Source: Chloroflexota bacterium
GTDB taxonomy: Bacteria; Chloroflexota; Dehalococcoidia; Lucifugimonadales; Australimonadaceae
Assembly: GCA_028874795.1 (NCBI GenBank)
Contig: JAPPHT010000027.1
Location: forward strand, 1-61,556
Direction of reading: 5' to 3'
DNA length: 61,556 nt
Part shown: one piece after another, positions 18,069-27,565 of the stretch
Layout of the letters: every line of letters begins with the position of its first letter
Position numbering within the stretch: position 1 is the stretch's first letter
The notes under the pieces: model-generated
Told to the model about the DNA's origin: nothing
Database searches by the model: none
Seen by the model: only the letters and a program-made list of their open reading frames with translations
Made by a program: the position numbers and the translations under genes

Positions 18069-18638
18069 TTGACGATAGACTCGGCCAGAGTGGAGCGCGC
18101 TATCCGCGAACTGCTGTTCGCCATAGGCGAAGACCCGGAGCGTGAAGGGTTGCGCGACACGCCGACCCGCGTCGCCAGGATGTACGAGGAAGTCACGGGA
18201 GGCATCGATCAGAACGCCACGGAAGTGCTTTCCGTTCAGTTCGACGAGTCGCACCAGGAGATGGTGTTGATGCGCGACATGCCGTTCTACTCGCTCTGCG
18301 AGCACCACCTTCTGCCTTTCTTCGGCACGGCGCACGTCGCCTACATCCCCCACGGGAAGATCGTCGGCATCAGCAAACTCGCGCGCGCGGTGGACATCTT
18401 CGCCAAGCGACCGCAGGTGCAGGAGCGGCTGACGTCCCAGATCGCCGACGCCATCATGGAGACGGTCCAGCCGTCGGGCGCGGCGGTCGTGATGCGCGCG
18501 GAGCACCTCTGTATGTCCATGCGCGGAGTACGGAAGCCGGGCACCTCCATCGTCACGTCCGCGCTGCGCGGCGTCTTCGTGTCTGACCAGGCTACCCGGG
18601 CGGAGGCGCTGAGCCTGCTTCAGGAGGGACTGCATTGA
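18069..18638 (+). CDS. folE: GTP cyclohydrolase I
   Basis: FolE opens GTP to dihydroneopterin triphosphate, the first step to folate. The 189-aa product has the family zinc and active-site motifs [12 protein letters not shown] and [10 protein letters not shown], plus [18 protein letters not shown]. The start is TTG at 18069, with GAGGAGGG upstream. It sits in the hom-thrC run and overlaps the next gene by 4 bp. Confidence 0.95.
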   Translation: MTIDSARVERAIRELLFAIGEDPEREGLRDTPTRVARMYEEVTGGIDQNATEVLSVQFDESHQEMVLMRDMPFYSLCEHHLLPFFGTAHVAYIPHGKIVGISKLARAVDIFAKRPQVQERLTSQIADAIMETVQPSGAAVVMRAEHLCMSMRGVRKPGTSIVTSALRGVFVSDQATRAEALSLLQEGLH

Positions 18639-19603
18639 CGTGCGCCGAGGCAACGAGGTCGTTCGCACCCGTCCGTGCGGTCTGGCGCGAACTGCTGGAA
18701 CGTCTGCCCTGGAGCACTATCTTCATGACGCCGGAATGGCAGGAGGCATGGTGGGATGAGTTCGGCCGGGATGACGAGTTGCGGCTCGTCACCGTCGGTT
18801 CCGCGGACGCTCCCCTGGGAGTGGCGCCACTGCAACTGAACGGCGGACGCATCACCTTCGTCGGCGGCACCGACCTCTTCGACTACCACGACTTCATCGC
18901 ACCGGACCCCGCCTTCTACTTCGAGCTGTTCGACTGTCTGGAGAGCGAACCGTGGCGGGAGATGGACCTCTCGTCCGTGCCGGAGTGGTCGCCAACGTTC
19001 ACCCTGTTGCCGCAGGCGGCCCGCGAGCGCGGTTACAGCGTCTTGGTCGAGGAGGAAGACGTGGTGCCCGGCGTGACGCTCCCGGAGTCGTGGGACGGAT
19101 ATCTCGCGGGCTTGCGGAAGAAGGACCGGCACGAGCTGAGGCGTAAGCTGCGGCGGTTGGAGTCCATGGGACCGGCACGGGTACGGCTCGCCGACTCCGC
19201 GACACTGGAGCGCGACCTGGCGCTCTTCCGTGAGGTGATGGCGGAGAGCAGGGAGGAGAAGAGCGAGTTCCTCAGCCCGGAACGCGAGGCGTTCTTCCGG
19301 CGCGTGACGGGGCGCATGCACGAGATGGGGCACCTGCGCCTCTTCATTCTGGAGATAGGCGACGACCCCGCCGCGGCCGCCGTTCTATCGTTCGACTATG
19401 CGGGCAGGCGGCTCCTGTACAACAGCGGCTACCGCCACGCCTACGACCACCTGGCCGCCGGACTCATGCTCAAGGCGCTGTGCATCAAGGACGCGATAGA
19501 GAGCGGGCTTGCCTACTTCGATCTCCTCAGGGGCCCCGAGCACTACAAGTACCACCTCGGCGCGGTAGACGGGCGAATCCATCGCATCGTCGTGACACGC
19601 TAG
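18635..19603 (+). CDS. GNAT-fold acetyltransferase, BioF2/FemAB-like
   Basis: The 322-aa product resembles the acetyltransferase-6 (BioF2-like) group. It has an N-terminal [13 protein letters not shown] segment, a central [17 protein letters not shown] block and a C-terminal GNAT core with [29 protein letters not shown] and [15 protein letters not shown]. Such enzymes often modify cell-envelope sugars, lipids or peptides; the substrate here is unknown. The TTG start overlaps the folE stop. The next gene is a glycosyltransferase, consistent with an envelope or glycoconjugate role. Confidence 0.75.
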   Translation: MTCAEATRSFAPVRAVWRELLERLPWSTIFMTPEWQEAWWDEFGRDDELRLVTVGSADAPLGVAPLQLNGGRITFVGGTDLFDYHDFIAPDPAFYFELFDCLESEPWREMDLSSVPEWSPTFTLLPQAARERGYSVLVEEEDVVPGVTLPESWDGYLAGLRKKDRHELRRKLRRLESMGPARVRLADSATLERDLALFREVMAESREEKSEFLSPEREAFFRRVTGRMHEMGHLRLFILEIGDDPAAAAVLSFDYAGRRLLYNSGYRHAYDHLAAGLMLKALCIKDAIESGLAYFDLLRGPEHYKYHLGAVDGRIHRIVVTR

Positions 19604-19613
19604 CCGGTGCACG

Positions 19614-20777
19614 ATGAGCGCGTTGCGCGTCGCTTACGTCTCGGCCCATGGCTGCCCGTTCGCCATTCCGGGAGCAGGCTCTGCAGGTGGGATGAGTGTC
19701 TTCCTGCGCAGCATGCCGAGGGCGATCGCCCCGGCCGGTGTGCACGTGGATGTCTACGCCGCTTCCCACGGCCAGTGCATCGCTCCTGCCGATGACCAAC
19801 CGCCGTTGCGCCTCATTCATGTCGAGGGGGAGCGCTTCGCAGATGGCCTGCTCGCCGCTGTGGAGGCAGCCGGCACAGACTACGCACTCGTCCACAGCCA
19901 CTACTGGACGTCGGCAGAGCCGGGACTTCGGCTCGCGGAGGGCCTGGGCGTTCCGCACGTCTTCACCGGCCACACGATCGCGGCCATCAAGGAACACGCC
20001 GGAGGTGCGCCGGAGCCGGATGCCCGGAAGAACGCGGAGGCCGACGCGGTACGCCACTCTCAAGCCGTCGTTACGTTCACCGAGGACGAATCGACCTTGC
20101 TCCGCCAACTGCTGCGGCTGGCGCCGGACCGTCTGCACGCCGTTCCGATGGGCGTTGACCTGGCGTTGTTCAAGCCGCAGTCGCGCGCCCTTGCGCGTGC
20201 GGCCCTCAAGATTGAGCGAGACGACCGCGTCGTGCTCTCAGCGGGGCGTATCGAGCCCTACAAGGGCACGGACGTGCTTCTGCAGGCACTGTCGCGCCTG
20301 CCCGATACGCGGGGTGTCCGGCTGCTCGTCGTAGGCGGGACGGAGGACGAAGCAGGGGTTGAGTGGCTGCAGCGCATGGCGCGGTCGTGCGGAGCGAGCG
20401 GACTGCTGGACTGGCGTCCCGCGGTCCCGCAGCATGAGTTGGCCGCCTATTACGCCGCCGCCGACGTGTGCGCTGTGCCGTCGTTGCACGAGACGTTCGG
20501 CTTGGCGGCGTTGGAGGCGATGGCCTGTAGCACGCCGGTCGTCGCCTCTGACGCGGGTGGGCTGCGCGAGCTGGTGCGTCATGGGGAAACAGGCCTTCTG
20601 TGCCCACCCGGCGACGTTGCCGCCCTGACGGCGGCGCTCGATGCCGTGCTGAGCGACCCGCAGTGTGCCGAGCGCATGGGTGAGGCTGGAGCGTTGCGGG
20701 CCCGGCTCTTCACGTGGGACGCGTCCGCCGCCCGCCTTGCGGCGGTCTACCGGGCAGTGGCGTCCGCAGGTGCGTAG
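19614..20777 (+). CDS. GT4-family glycosyltransferase
   Basis: The 387-aa product has GT-B layout. The N-terminal domain has a Gly-rich acceptor loop (GAGSAGGMSVFL) and VHSHYWTSAEPG. The C-terminal domain has LSAGRIEPYKGTDVLLQAL and the nucleotide-sugar motif PSLHETFGLAALEAMACSTPVVASDAGG (key Glu residues in an EX7E pattern). It resembles MshA, sucrose-synthase-type and PimB-type retaining enzymes, but donor and acceptor cannot be told. It begins 10 bp after the GNAT gene and is the last gene of the long run from rpsF. Confidence 0.85.
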   Translation: MSALRVAYVSAHGCPFAIPGAGSAGGMSVFLRSMPRAIAPAGVHVDVYAASHGQCIAPADDQPPLRLIHVEGERFADGLLAAVEAAGTDYALVHSHYWTSAEPGLRLAEGLGVPHVFTGHTIAAIKEHAGGAPEPDARKNAEADAVRHSQAVVTFTEDESTLLRQLLRLAPDRLHAVPMGVDLALFKPQSRALARAALKIERDDRVVLSAGRIEPYKGTDVLLQALSRLPDTRGVRLLVVGGTEDEAGVEWLQRMARSCGASGLLDWRPAVPQHELAAYYAAADVCAVPSLHETFGLAALEAMACSTPVVASDAGGLRELVRHGETGLLCPPGDVAALTAALDAVLSDPQCAERMGEAGALRARLFTWDASAARLAAVYRAVASAGA

Positions 20778-20858
20778 CAGAGAACATGGAAGCGGCCAAC
20801 CAGCACTACCTACCGGGTAGCACCGTCACCGCCATCGGAGACGAAGGGTAGTCCGCGC

Positions 20859-21311
20859 ATGGCTGCACAGGTCGTTCTCATCGCCGTGCTCGCCGTGGTT
20901 GCTGCTGCGGCTGCCGTCCCGTACGTCTGGCTGGAGCGTAACCGCTGGCGGCCGAGGCGGGACGCTGGTGCGCTCGTGCTCGGTGGCGCGGTGCTTGGCG
21001 GAGGGCAGGGGGCCATCGCCTTCGGCTTGTTCGCCACCGCTGCAGGCGACCTGGACCCGCAGTGGTTCCTCGTACTGCCGCTCTTCATCGTGGCGGCTGC
21101 TCTCCTCGCGCTATGGGCCGTATTCCGCCTGCACGGGTGGGTACGGCGGGGACTGCTGCTGGTTGCGGCGGCACTGTCCGCGGCAGGGTCCGTTGCCGGA
21201 GGACTGTTCGTGCTGGCGGGAGTCGCCGCTATCCTGGCGGCGGTCTGCTATCTGCTCGCCATGGCCGATCGACCGCGTGAGTTCCTGCGAAGGCTCGACC
21301 CGCGAGATTAA
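20859..21311 (+). CDS. Hypothetical four-helix membrane protein
   Basis: The 150-aa product is very hydrophobic, with about four Ala/Leu/Val-rich membrane segments (residues 4-24, 38-60, 70-92 and 100-132) and a basic C-terminus. No family was recognised. AAGGGTAG lies upstream of the ATG. Confidence 0.6.
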   Translation: MAAQVVLIAVLAVVAAAAAVPYVWLERNRWRPRRDAGALVLGGAVLGGGQGAIAFGLFATAAGDLDPQWFLVLPLFIVAAALLALWAVFRLHGWVRRGLLLVAAALSAAGSVAGGLFVLAGVAAILAAVCYLLAMADRPREFLRRLDPRD

Positions 21312-21410
21312 CGTCCGCCGCGTGACGCATGCGCGGGGGACGTATAGAGTCGGTGTTGGTCGAGCGGCTATTACTCCCGGGCCGGTGGCGGACGTGAACA
21401 GGCGGTGCTC

Positions 21411-22121
21411 ATGAACCTGGAATCCATCTTCCCCGATGGCTTGTACGTGGTCCACGCGTTGGACCTGCTGGGGCCCGTGGCGGTCTACGTCCTCGGCATA
21501 AGTGTCTACGCTGTCTTCATCTTCAGGTTCTACCGGTTCGTCGCCTCCAGGGACATGTTCGGGTTGGACCTGTCCAGGTACGAAGCGTCCCGCCATCGGT
21601 CGATACGGCGCATCCTGGGCGTGGTCATGTACGTGACCAAGTACCTCATCGTGTTCCCGTTGTTCGCATTCTTCTGGTTCGCCGTGCTGACCCTCATCCT
21701 GACGTTCCTGGCGAAGGACCGCGTTTTCGAGGACACCCTGCTCATCGCGCTTGCGACGGTGAGCACGATCCGCGTGACGGCCTACTACGACGAGGACCTC
21801 TCGCGCGACCTCGCGAAGATCCTGCCGTTCGCGGTGCTGGCCATCTTCCTGATCGACGCGTCGTTCTTCGAGATCGGCGAGTCGCTGTCGATCCTGGAGC
21901 GGGCCAACGAGCACCGGGAGACCATCCTCTACTACTTGCTGTTCCTGGTGCTGCTGGAGTTCGCGCTTCGGTTCTTGCGGGCGGTCCTCAGGCGTGTATT
22001 CCGGCGGAGGAAGCCCGCCCCGGCAGCGTCCGAGGCTCCCCGTTCGGAGCCAACGCCCGGGCCTGCTCCGGGTGACGGGCCAACGTCGGCGGCAGACGGC
22101 GATGGTGTGGGCACGGCCTGA
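21411..22121 (+). CDS. Hypothetical membrane protein with charged C-terminal tail
   Basis: The product is about 236 aa, starting at ATG 21411 (or GTG 21405, two codons earlier). Four to five membrane segments lie in residues 15-190, including an aromatic-rich FPLFAFFWFAVLTLILTF segment. The last 40 residues are Arg-, then Pro/Ala/Gly-rich and probably disordered. No named domain was recognised. It precedes the ABC ATPase gene and might form part of the same transcript. Confidence 0.6.
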   Translation: MNLESIFPDGLYVVHALDLLGPVAVYVLGISVYAVFIFRFYRFVASRDMFGLDLSRYEASRHRSIRRILGVVMYVTKYLIVFPLFAFFWFAVLTLILTFLAKDRVFEDTLLIALATVSTIRVTAYYDEDLSRDLAKILPFAVLAIFLIDASFFEIGESLSILERANEHRETILYYLLFLVLLEFALRFLRAVLRRVFRRRKPAPAASEAPRSEPTPGPAPGDGPTSAADGDGVGTA

Positions 22122-22214
22122 AACCTTGTGAACTGGGATTCCATCGAGCAACCCCATCCTTGTGAAGCGCATGCGCAGTGTTCGCTGTCCTATACTTTGG
22201 CGGGAGAGGAAGAG

Positions 22215-22952
22215 ATGAGCGGCATACGTTTACTGCGTTTGAAGTTCCAGTACCCCAGGACGGAGAGTCCCGCAGTCGACATCGCGGACTTCTCCGTAGA
22301 CGCGGGTGAATTCGTCGCCGTCATGGGCGAGTCCGGGTCAGGAAAGACCACTTTGCTGCGCCTGATCGCCGGCCTCGAGCGGCAGGACCAGGGGGACATC
22401 TACATCGGCGGCGAGTACATGAACGACGTCCCGGTCGGGCGCAGACCCGTTCAGCTCATATTCCAGAGTCTGGCCCTCTGGCCGCACCTGCGGGTGGTGG
22501 AAGATCGCGGCTATTCCAACCTCACCCTGCCGCTGAAAGTGCGACGCTGGACGGACGACCAGATCCGAGCGCGGGTGGGAGACGTCACCCGGCGCGTCGG
22601 TCTCAGGGAGTACCTGTTCCCACGCAAGCCTGACGAGTTGTCGGGCGGTGAGCGCCAGCGCGTGGCGCTCGCGCGGGCGATGGTCACTGACGCCAGGACG
22701 TACCTCATGGACGAACCCCTGAGCAGCCTGGACCCGATCAGCAGGCCCAAGATGCGCACGGAGATCAGGCGGCTTCACGACGAGCTTGGCGCTACGACCC
22801 TGTACGTGACGCACAGCGTCTCCGATGCCCGCGCCATGGCAGACCGCATCGCCATCATACGGGACGGGCACATCCTCCGGACCGGGACGTACCCGGAGCT
22901 CATCGAGGCCCCCGGAGACGAGTACGTCAGGCTGCTGCTCTCGTCGTCCTAG
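22215..22952 (+). CDS. ABC transporter ATP-binding protein (orphan)
   Basis: The 245-aa product is a single nucleotide-binding domain. It has Walker A GESGSGKTT, signature LSGGERQRVALARAMV, Walker B YLMDEPLSSLDP and H-loop YVTHSVSDA. The sequence is closest in style to PotA/MalK/FbpC-type importer ATPases. The ATG at 22215 follows GGAGAGGAAG; the longer frame adds a segment without similarity. No permease or binding-protein gene is adjacent, so its partner must be elsewhere, or it could be one of the flanking unknown membrane proteins. Confidence 0.88.
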   Translation: MSGIRLLRLKFQYPRTESPAVDIADFSVDAGEFVAVMGESGSGKTTLLRLIAGLERQDQGDIYIGGEYMNDVPVGRRPVQLIFQSLALWPHLRVVEDRGYSNLTLPLKVRRWTDDQIRARVGDVTRRVGLREYLFPRKPDELSGGERQRVALARAMVTDARTYLMDEPLSSLDPISRPKMRTEIRRLHDELGATTLYVTHSVSDARAMADRIAIIRDGHILRTGTYPELIEAPGDEYVRLLLSSS

Positions 22953-22964
22953 ACCGCCCGTCCG

Positions 22965-24602
22965 CTACTGGCCCCGCGCGCTGAGGAGCAGCATCTCCAG
23001 TATCTCGTGGGCGGTGATGGAGCCTTTGAATGCGCCGGTCTCGGCGTCGACGACGGGGAGGGCGGAGAGGGAGTTCTCGGTCATGTGCTGCAGCGCGTCC
23101 TCCACGTAGTCGTCGGTGGAAGCGGTCGGCGTCTGCTGCCGCAGCATCTGGTTGAGCGGCGTGTGTTCCCACTCGGCTCGGGGCAGGTAACGCAGCATGC
23201 TCACGGACACGATGCCAGCCAGCGTACCGTGCTCCACGACCACGTAGTCGTGCTGGTCCTGCAACAGCCAGTCTTCCGCGAAGGTCTTGACCGTCTGTGA
23301 AGCCTCCGGGTGGAGGCGGTAGGGGTCCAGCAGGTCGCGCACCCTGACCTCGTCCAGCACGAATCGCTCGAACGACGGCGGGATCTTGTCCAACGAGATC
23401 TCGCGTGTGCCGCGGGCCATCCGCCGCAGCGCGTAACCGATCCCCATAGGCGTGAGCATGATGTAAGCCAGCATCACCAGCACCAGCAGGGAGAAGATGT
23501 CCTTGCCGATGGCGCCGCTCTGCAGCATCACCAGGAGGAGCGCGATCTCCGCGACCCCCTTCGCCGTGAGGCCCACTGCCGTGGCGAAGGGCGCGTCGAC
23601 CCGTGTGACGTAGGCGCTGAGGAATGAGGCGCCGATCTTGCCTGCCAGGGGAACGAGGGCAAGCGCCAGGATCGTCTCCAGGGGCAGCTTTATGAATTCC
23701 AGGCTGAGATACAGGCCCGCGGAAGCGAAGAACAGCGGCACGAAGAAGCCCTCGGCAGCCCCGCGCATGCCGGGCATGATGTCGCGTCGCATCTGGTACG
23801 GCAGGAAGGAGAGGGCGGCGCCGAAGAGGAGCGCGCCCAGGGAGCCGTGCAGCCCCACCTGTTCGGCGGCGACGACAACGAGGAAGAGGCCCCCGAGAAG
23901 TATGCCGAGGGCGAACTGGGGCACGCGCAGGATGCGGTGCAGCAGACCGAGGGCCCGTGGCAACAGCTTGCTGGCCACGAACCATGTGACGATGGCGAAC
24001 CCGACGATCTGTGCGATGACGATGCCTACGCCCGCCGCGTCGAGGACGCCGTGCTCGTCCGCCGAGAAGTGCCCGCTGATGGCGAAGCCCACGATGAAGA
24101 GAGCGATCAGCTCAACGATGATGACCGCGGTGAATATCTGCACGCCGACGGGCTCGCGCAACCGGCCCTCGTCGATGAGCACCTTCGCGACGACGCCCAG
24201 GCTGGAGAGGGAGAGCACGCCCGCGAGCCCCAGGGCCTCGGTGAAGGTGAGGCCCAGCCCGAGGTCGAAGATGTAGTCGGTCGTGACCGCGAGGGAGACG
24301 AGCATGGAGAGGGTGACGGCAAGTACGGCGGTGAAGAAGATGCGGCCACGGATGGCGGCGAGGAAGCCGGCGATGTCCAACTCCTCCAGTCCGATGAGGA
24401 AGAAGAACATGAAGATGCCGATGCTGAGGATGAGGTCGATCTCCCTGCCGGTGTGGACGAGGCCGGTCATGGGGCCGAGGACCACCCCGGCGATGGCGTA
24501 GGCGAAGATGGCGTTCAGGCCGAGGCGCTTGAAGACGCCTTCCAGCAGCTTGGCGACGACGATGAGCACGCCAACGGCAAAAAGGGCTTCGTGGATCTCC
24601 AT
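22965..24602 (-). CDS. CPA2-family cation/proton antiporter with C-terminal CBS domains
   Basis: The 545-aa product has a 12-13 helix Na+/H+ exchanger core (about residues 5-400) with the KefB-like features GLNAIFAYAIAGVVLGP, FLIGLEELD and LSLSSLGVVAKVL. The C-terminal part (about 410-540) forms a CBS pair, from VRDLLDPYRLHPEAS to the NSLSALPVVDAETGAFKGSIT repeat. This region could sense adenine nucleotides; KefB instead carries a TrkA-N domain. The ATG at 24602 has GGGAGG upstream; the longer frame to 24725 is unsupported. Confidence 0.9.
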   Translation of the reverse strand: MEIHEALFAVGVLIVVAKLLEGVFKRLGLNAIFAYAIAGVVLGPMTGLVHTGREIDLILSIGIFMFFFLIGLEELDIAGFLAAIRGRIFFTAVLAVTLSMLVSLAVTTDYIFDLGLGLTFTEALGLAGVLSLSSLGVVAKVLIDEGRLREPVGVQIFTAVIIVELIALFIVGFAISGHFSADEHGVLDAAGVGIVIAQIVGFAIVTWFVASKLLPRALGLLHRILRVPQFALGILLGGLFLVVVAAEQVGLHGSLGALLFGAALSFLPYQMRRDIMPGMRGAAEGFFVPLFFASAGLYLSLEFIKLPLETILALALVPLAGKIGASFLSAYVTRVDAPFATAVGLTAKGVAEIALLLVMLQSGAIGKDIFSLLVLVMLAYIMLTPMGIGYALRRMARGTREISLDKIPPSFERFVLDEVRVRDLLDPYRLHPEASQTVKTFAEDWLLQDQHDYVVVEHGTLAGIVSVSMLRYLPRAEWEHTPLNQMLRQQTPTASTDDYVEDALQHMTENSLSALPVVDAETGAFKGSITAHEILEMLLLSARGQ

Positions 24603-24788
24603 CAGTCGCCTCCCGTCATCCCTTGCGGTCAACGAGGCCGGTCGAGTGTGGGGTGCGCCGTCGAGACCGGTCCTCTCTCGCTCGGGGGGCGGGCTGACAC
24701 TAGCACCGGCAGGCAAAGCGGGCAAGGTGGACGGCGACCCATTGAGGAAGTACCTTCACCTCCAGACCGTTCCCCGGGAAGGTGAGAG

Positions 24789-25349
24789 GTGACCGGCACC
24801 GACCCATGGCGCTCCCTCGGCACGCCGGGCGGACACGTCGAGATAGTCGAGTACAACCCTGACTGGCCTCTCGCCTTCGAGCGGGAGGCGGCGTCCATCC
24901 TGGCGGCCTGCGGGCCCCTGGTCGACGAGGTGCACCACGTCGGCAGCACCGCCGTGCCGGGACTGGCCGCGAAGCCCGTCCTGGACATCATGCCGGTCGC
25001 CGCGGGCCCGGCGGAAGCCCATGCAGCCGTCGCCCGCATGGCGATGCTCGGCTACCGTTGCCTCGGCGAGAACGGCATCTCCGGACGCCTCTACTTCGAG
25101 AAGGACGTCAATGGCCGCACCGTCGCGCACATCCACATGTTTCCGGCGGGCCATCCCGCCATCCGGACGCACCTTGCCTTCCGCGACTATCTCAGGACGC
25201 ACCCCGAAGCCGCCCGCGATTACGAGCGCCTGAAACGCGACCTCGCCGCGAGGCACCGGAACTACCGCGAGGCCTATACCGACGCCAAGGCCGCCTTCAT
25301 CGAGAGCATCATCGCCGCCGCGGTGCGCCAGCGTGCTCTGGGCAGCTGA
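24789..25349 (+). CDS. GrpB-family nucleotidyltransferase-like protein
   Basis: The 186-aa product matches the GrpB/UPF0157 family. It has VEYNPDWPLAFEREA, the HHVGSTAVPGLAAKPVLDIM core of a polymerase-beta-type fold and the FPAGHPAIRTHLAFRDYLR region. Molecular role in the family is poorly known; some members are fused to dephospho-CoA kinase. It starts at GTG with GGGAAGGTGAGAG upstream. Confidence 0.88.
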   Translation: MTGTDPWRSLGTPGGHVEIVEYNPDWPLAFEREAASILAACGPLVDEVHHVGSTAVPGLAAKPVLDIMPVAAGPAEAHAAVARMAMLGYRCLGENGISGRLYFEKDVNGRTVAHIHMFPAGHPAIRTHLAFRDYLRTHPEAARDYERLKRDLAARHRNYREAYTDAKAAFIESIIAAAVRQRALGS

Positions 25350-25396
25350 CCTGTGCGAGTGAGTTGGACTGCATAGAATGTTCTTGGGAGAGTGAA

Positions 25397-26005
25397 ATGG
25401 ACAGGCTTCGGCCCTCGATGTCGGTCGAGGAGTTTAATGATGGCTATTACTATGCCGCAGACCTCAAGGTATTTGCGCGCCAACTCGGCATAGCAGTTGG
25501 CCGCCGGCACAAGCTCGAGGTAGAAGCATCCATCCGGGAGTTCCTTCGAACGGGGAGTGTCCCGCTTGCCAGACCGGAGATTGGCCAACGGCGCGGCAAA
25601 CAGCGGGACGAGCTTGCGGCAGGAACGATCGTCCGGAACTATGTGGATGACCGAAGCACGAAAGCCTTCCTGCTGGACCTCGTCCACGCGCGTGCCCCGT
25701 CGGTGAAGGACAAGTCAGGCCAGTGGTACTGGCTCAATAACTGGCGTCGTACGCAGCTCCAGTCGGGCACGAACATCACGTACGCCGACCTCGCCGACCG
25801 ACTACTGGAGCTCATGTGCACGGAGGGCCGTCTGCCGCGGATCCCCGCCGCTCGGTTCAACAATTTCATCACGGACTTCAGAACAGACCCTGTGAACAAG
25901 AGAAAGAGCCGCACCGAGGCCGTAGCGGCTTGGGAGCACATCAAGTCAGTTCCCGGACCGAAGACTTATGAGGCCTACGCGGCTCTCAAACCCGGCCAGG
26001 CGTGA
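25397..26005 (+). CDS. SAP-domain protein, probably DNA-binding
   Basis: The 202-aa product begins with a SAP-like helix-extended loop-helix unit (about residues 8-50: SVEEFNDGYYYAADLKVFAR, then HKLEVEASIREFL). SAP domains bind DNA. The remainder is basic and rich in Trp and Arg (WYWLNNWRRTQLQSG) and ends in VPGPKTYEAYAALK. The ATG at 25397 has GGGAGAG upstream; the frame runs back into the GrpB gene but without similarity. Base composition is slightly AT-richer than neighbours, which may mark a later acquisition. Target and role are unknown. Confidence 0.7.
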   Translation: MDRLRPSMSVEEFNDGYYYAADLKVFARQLGIAVGRRHKLEVEASIREFLRTGSVPLARPEIGQRRGKQRDELAAGTIVRNYVDDRSTKAFLLDLVHARAPSVKDKSGQWYWLNNWRRTQLQSGTNITYADLADRLLELMCTEGRLPRIPAARFNNFITDFRTDPVNKRKSRTEAVAAWEHIKSVPGPKTYEAYAALKPGQA

Positions 26006-26090
26006 TAATCGGCATCACTGTGGGCGATCGTTCTCAAACGTGACAGCCGCCCGTTGGCAAGCTCCGAAGGTCAGGTCACCGCCACCGCCC

Positions 26091-26879
26091 CTACGTGAAC
26101 CGCACGCTCACGAGGCCGAGCGTTGCGAACTCGGCGTGGACCGTGTCGCCGGCGCTGACGTCCATCGCCGAGGTGATGGTGCCCGTCATGACGAACTCTC
26201 CCGGACGCAGCCCCTGCCCGAGCTCCGCCAGCTTGTTCGCACACCAGGCCACCGAGCGGGCCGGGTTCCCCAGCACCGCAGACGCCCTCGCACGCTCGAA
26301 CTCCTCGCCGTTGCGGTAGAGGACGACCTCCTCCGTCGACAGGTTGAACGCGCCGGGAGGCAGCCGTGTGCTCCCGATGACGACCCGCGCCGCCACGCCG
26401 TTGTCCGCGATCATGTCCTGTTCCCGGATGCGCCACCCCTCGATGCGGCTGTCGACGATCTCCAGCGCCGGAAAGACGTACTCGGTCGCGGCCAGCACGT
26501 CCCCCATCGTCACGTCCGGTCCGCGCAGCGGTGACTTCAGCCGGAACGCCAGCTCCGGCTCTGCCTTCGGGTGGATGAGCTCCGACGTCTTAATGCGGCC
26601 GCCGTCCCGCACCGTCGTGTCGTCGAACACCGTGCCCAGGACCGGGGAATCGATGCCGAACACGGCCTGCATCGCCTCGTTCGTCAGGCCGACCTTCCGT
26701 CCGACGATGCGATGCCCGTGCTCCAGCTCGTGCACGACGATATCGGCCGCGATGGCGTACGCCTCCTCGGACGTGAGACCCGGGGCCTGCTCGGTAAGCG
26801 GCGGAACGGGCGTCGCGTTGTGCTCGGCGTCGCTCAGCGCGTGGGCGAGAGCGTGCAACTGGTCGTGCGGAACCGGCAT
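26091..26879 (-). CDS. 2-keto-4-pentenoate hydratase/4-oxalocrotonate decarboxylase family
   Basis: The 262-aa product belongs to the FAH-superfamily hydratases of meta-cleavage pathways (MhpD/DmpE/DmpH-like). Diagnostic features are YAIAADIVVHELEHGHRIVGRKVGLT, the metal-site region KAEPELAFRLKSPL, FPALEIVDSRIEGW and a C-terminal LRPGEFVMTGTITSA. The ATG at 26879 follows GGAGG by six bases. No other meta-cleavage gene is nearby, so the substrate is uncertain. It is divergent from the NTP-transferase gene, 58 bp away. Confidence 0.85.
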   Translation of the reverse strand: MPVPHDQLHALAHALSDAEHNATPVPPLTEQAPGLTSEEAYAIAADIVVHELEHGHRIVGRKVGLTNEAMQAVFGIDSPVLGTVFDDTTVRDGGRIKTSELIHPKAEPELAFRLKSPLRGPDVTMGDVLAATEYVFPALEIVDSRIEGWRIREQDMIADNGVAARVVIGSTRLPPGAFNLSTEEVVLYRNGEEFERARASAVLGNPARSVAWCANKLAELGQGLRPGEFVMTGTITSAMDVSAGDTVHAEFATLGLVSVRFT

Positions 26880-26937
26880 GGGAGACCTCCGAACGGGAGA
26901 GCGATGGGTCTGCGCCAAGATTACCAGCGGCGGTAAG

Positions 26938-27561
26938 ATGTCCGCCATGACGGAGAGAGAGCCTCGCGTCGCCGCGGTGCTGCTGGCGGCCGGAGAGTCG
27001 ACGCGGATGCAGGAGATGAAGGCGCTGCTGCCCTGGACGAGCGGCAGGCCGCTGCTTGCGCACCAGGCGCACGCGCTCGCAAGGGCGGGCTACGAGCCCA
27101 TCGTCGCCGTACTCGGACACCTCGCCGACCGCCTGCGGCAGGTGCTCACCGGCCCGGAGCCCCTCCAGATCGTCGAGAACCCGCGCTACCGGGAGGGGCG
27201 CACGACCTCCATCACAGCCGGGCTGCGCGCACTGCCGGACGACATAGCAGGGGTGCTCATCATTTCGGTCGATCAGCCGCGCTCGGGAGCGCTGCTCTCA
27301 CGGCTGCTGGAGGCATGGCTCGCGTCCCGACCCGCCATCGCCGTGCCGTCGCTCGACGGCAATGCAGGCCATCCACCGCTGTTCGATGCTGCACTACTGC
27401 CGGAGCTGCGGGCCATCACGGAGGAGCGTCAGGGATTGCGCGAAGTCGTGTCGCGTCACCGTGGCGAGCGCATGCTCGTCTCGGTGGACGATCCGCTGAC
27501 GCTCACGAACCTCAACACGCGGGAGCAGTACGAGGCGGCGTTGCGGCTCGCGCAGGCGTAG
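26938..27561 (+). CDS. MocA-like NTP transferase (molybdenum cofactor nucleotidyltransferase family)
   Basis: The 207-aa product has the nucleotidyltransferase start VAAVLLAAGESTRMQEMKALLPW, with the GxxxRM..K nucleotide loop. It also has IISVDQPR and the family's GNAGHPPLFD motif. Members (MocA, MobA-like, CoxC-like) attach CMP or another nucleotide to molybdopterin. ATG 26938 or 26947 are both possible; neither has a strong ribosome site. With moeA and xdhC in the same window, it suggests the cell makes a molybdenum hydroxylase such as a CO-, xanthine- or aldehyde-type enzyme. Confidence 0.85.
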   Translation: MSAMTEREPRVAAVLLAAGESTRMQEMKALLPWTSGRPLLAHQAHALARAGYEPIVAVLGHLADRLRQVLTGPEPLQIVENPRYREGRTTSITAGLRALPDDIAGVLIISVDQPRSGALLSRLLEAWLASRPAIAVPSLDGNAGHPPLFDAALLPELRAITEERQGLREVVSRHRGERMLVSVDDPLTLTNLNTREQYEAALRLAQA

Positions 27562-27565
27562 CCGC

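Noticed and set aside
21111-22172. A 353-codon minus-strand frame over the membrane protein and ABC genes
   Set aside because: Charged low-complexity shadow of hydrophobic codons; no motif.
23847-24785. A 312-codon acidic plus-strand frame opposite the antiporter
   Set aside because: Low-complexity Glu/Asp/Gly composition is the mirror of membrane-helix codons.
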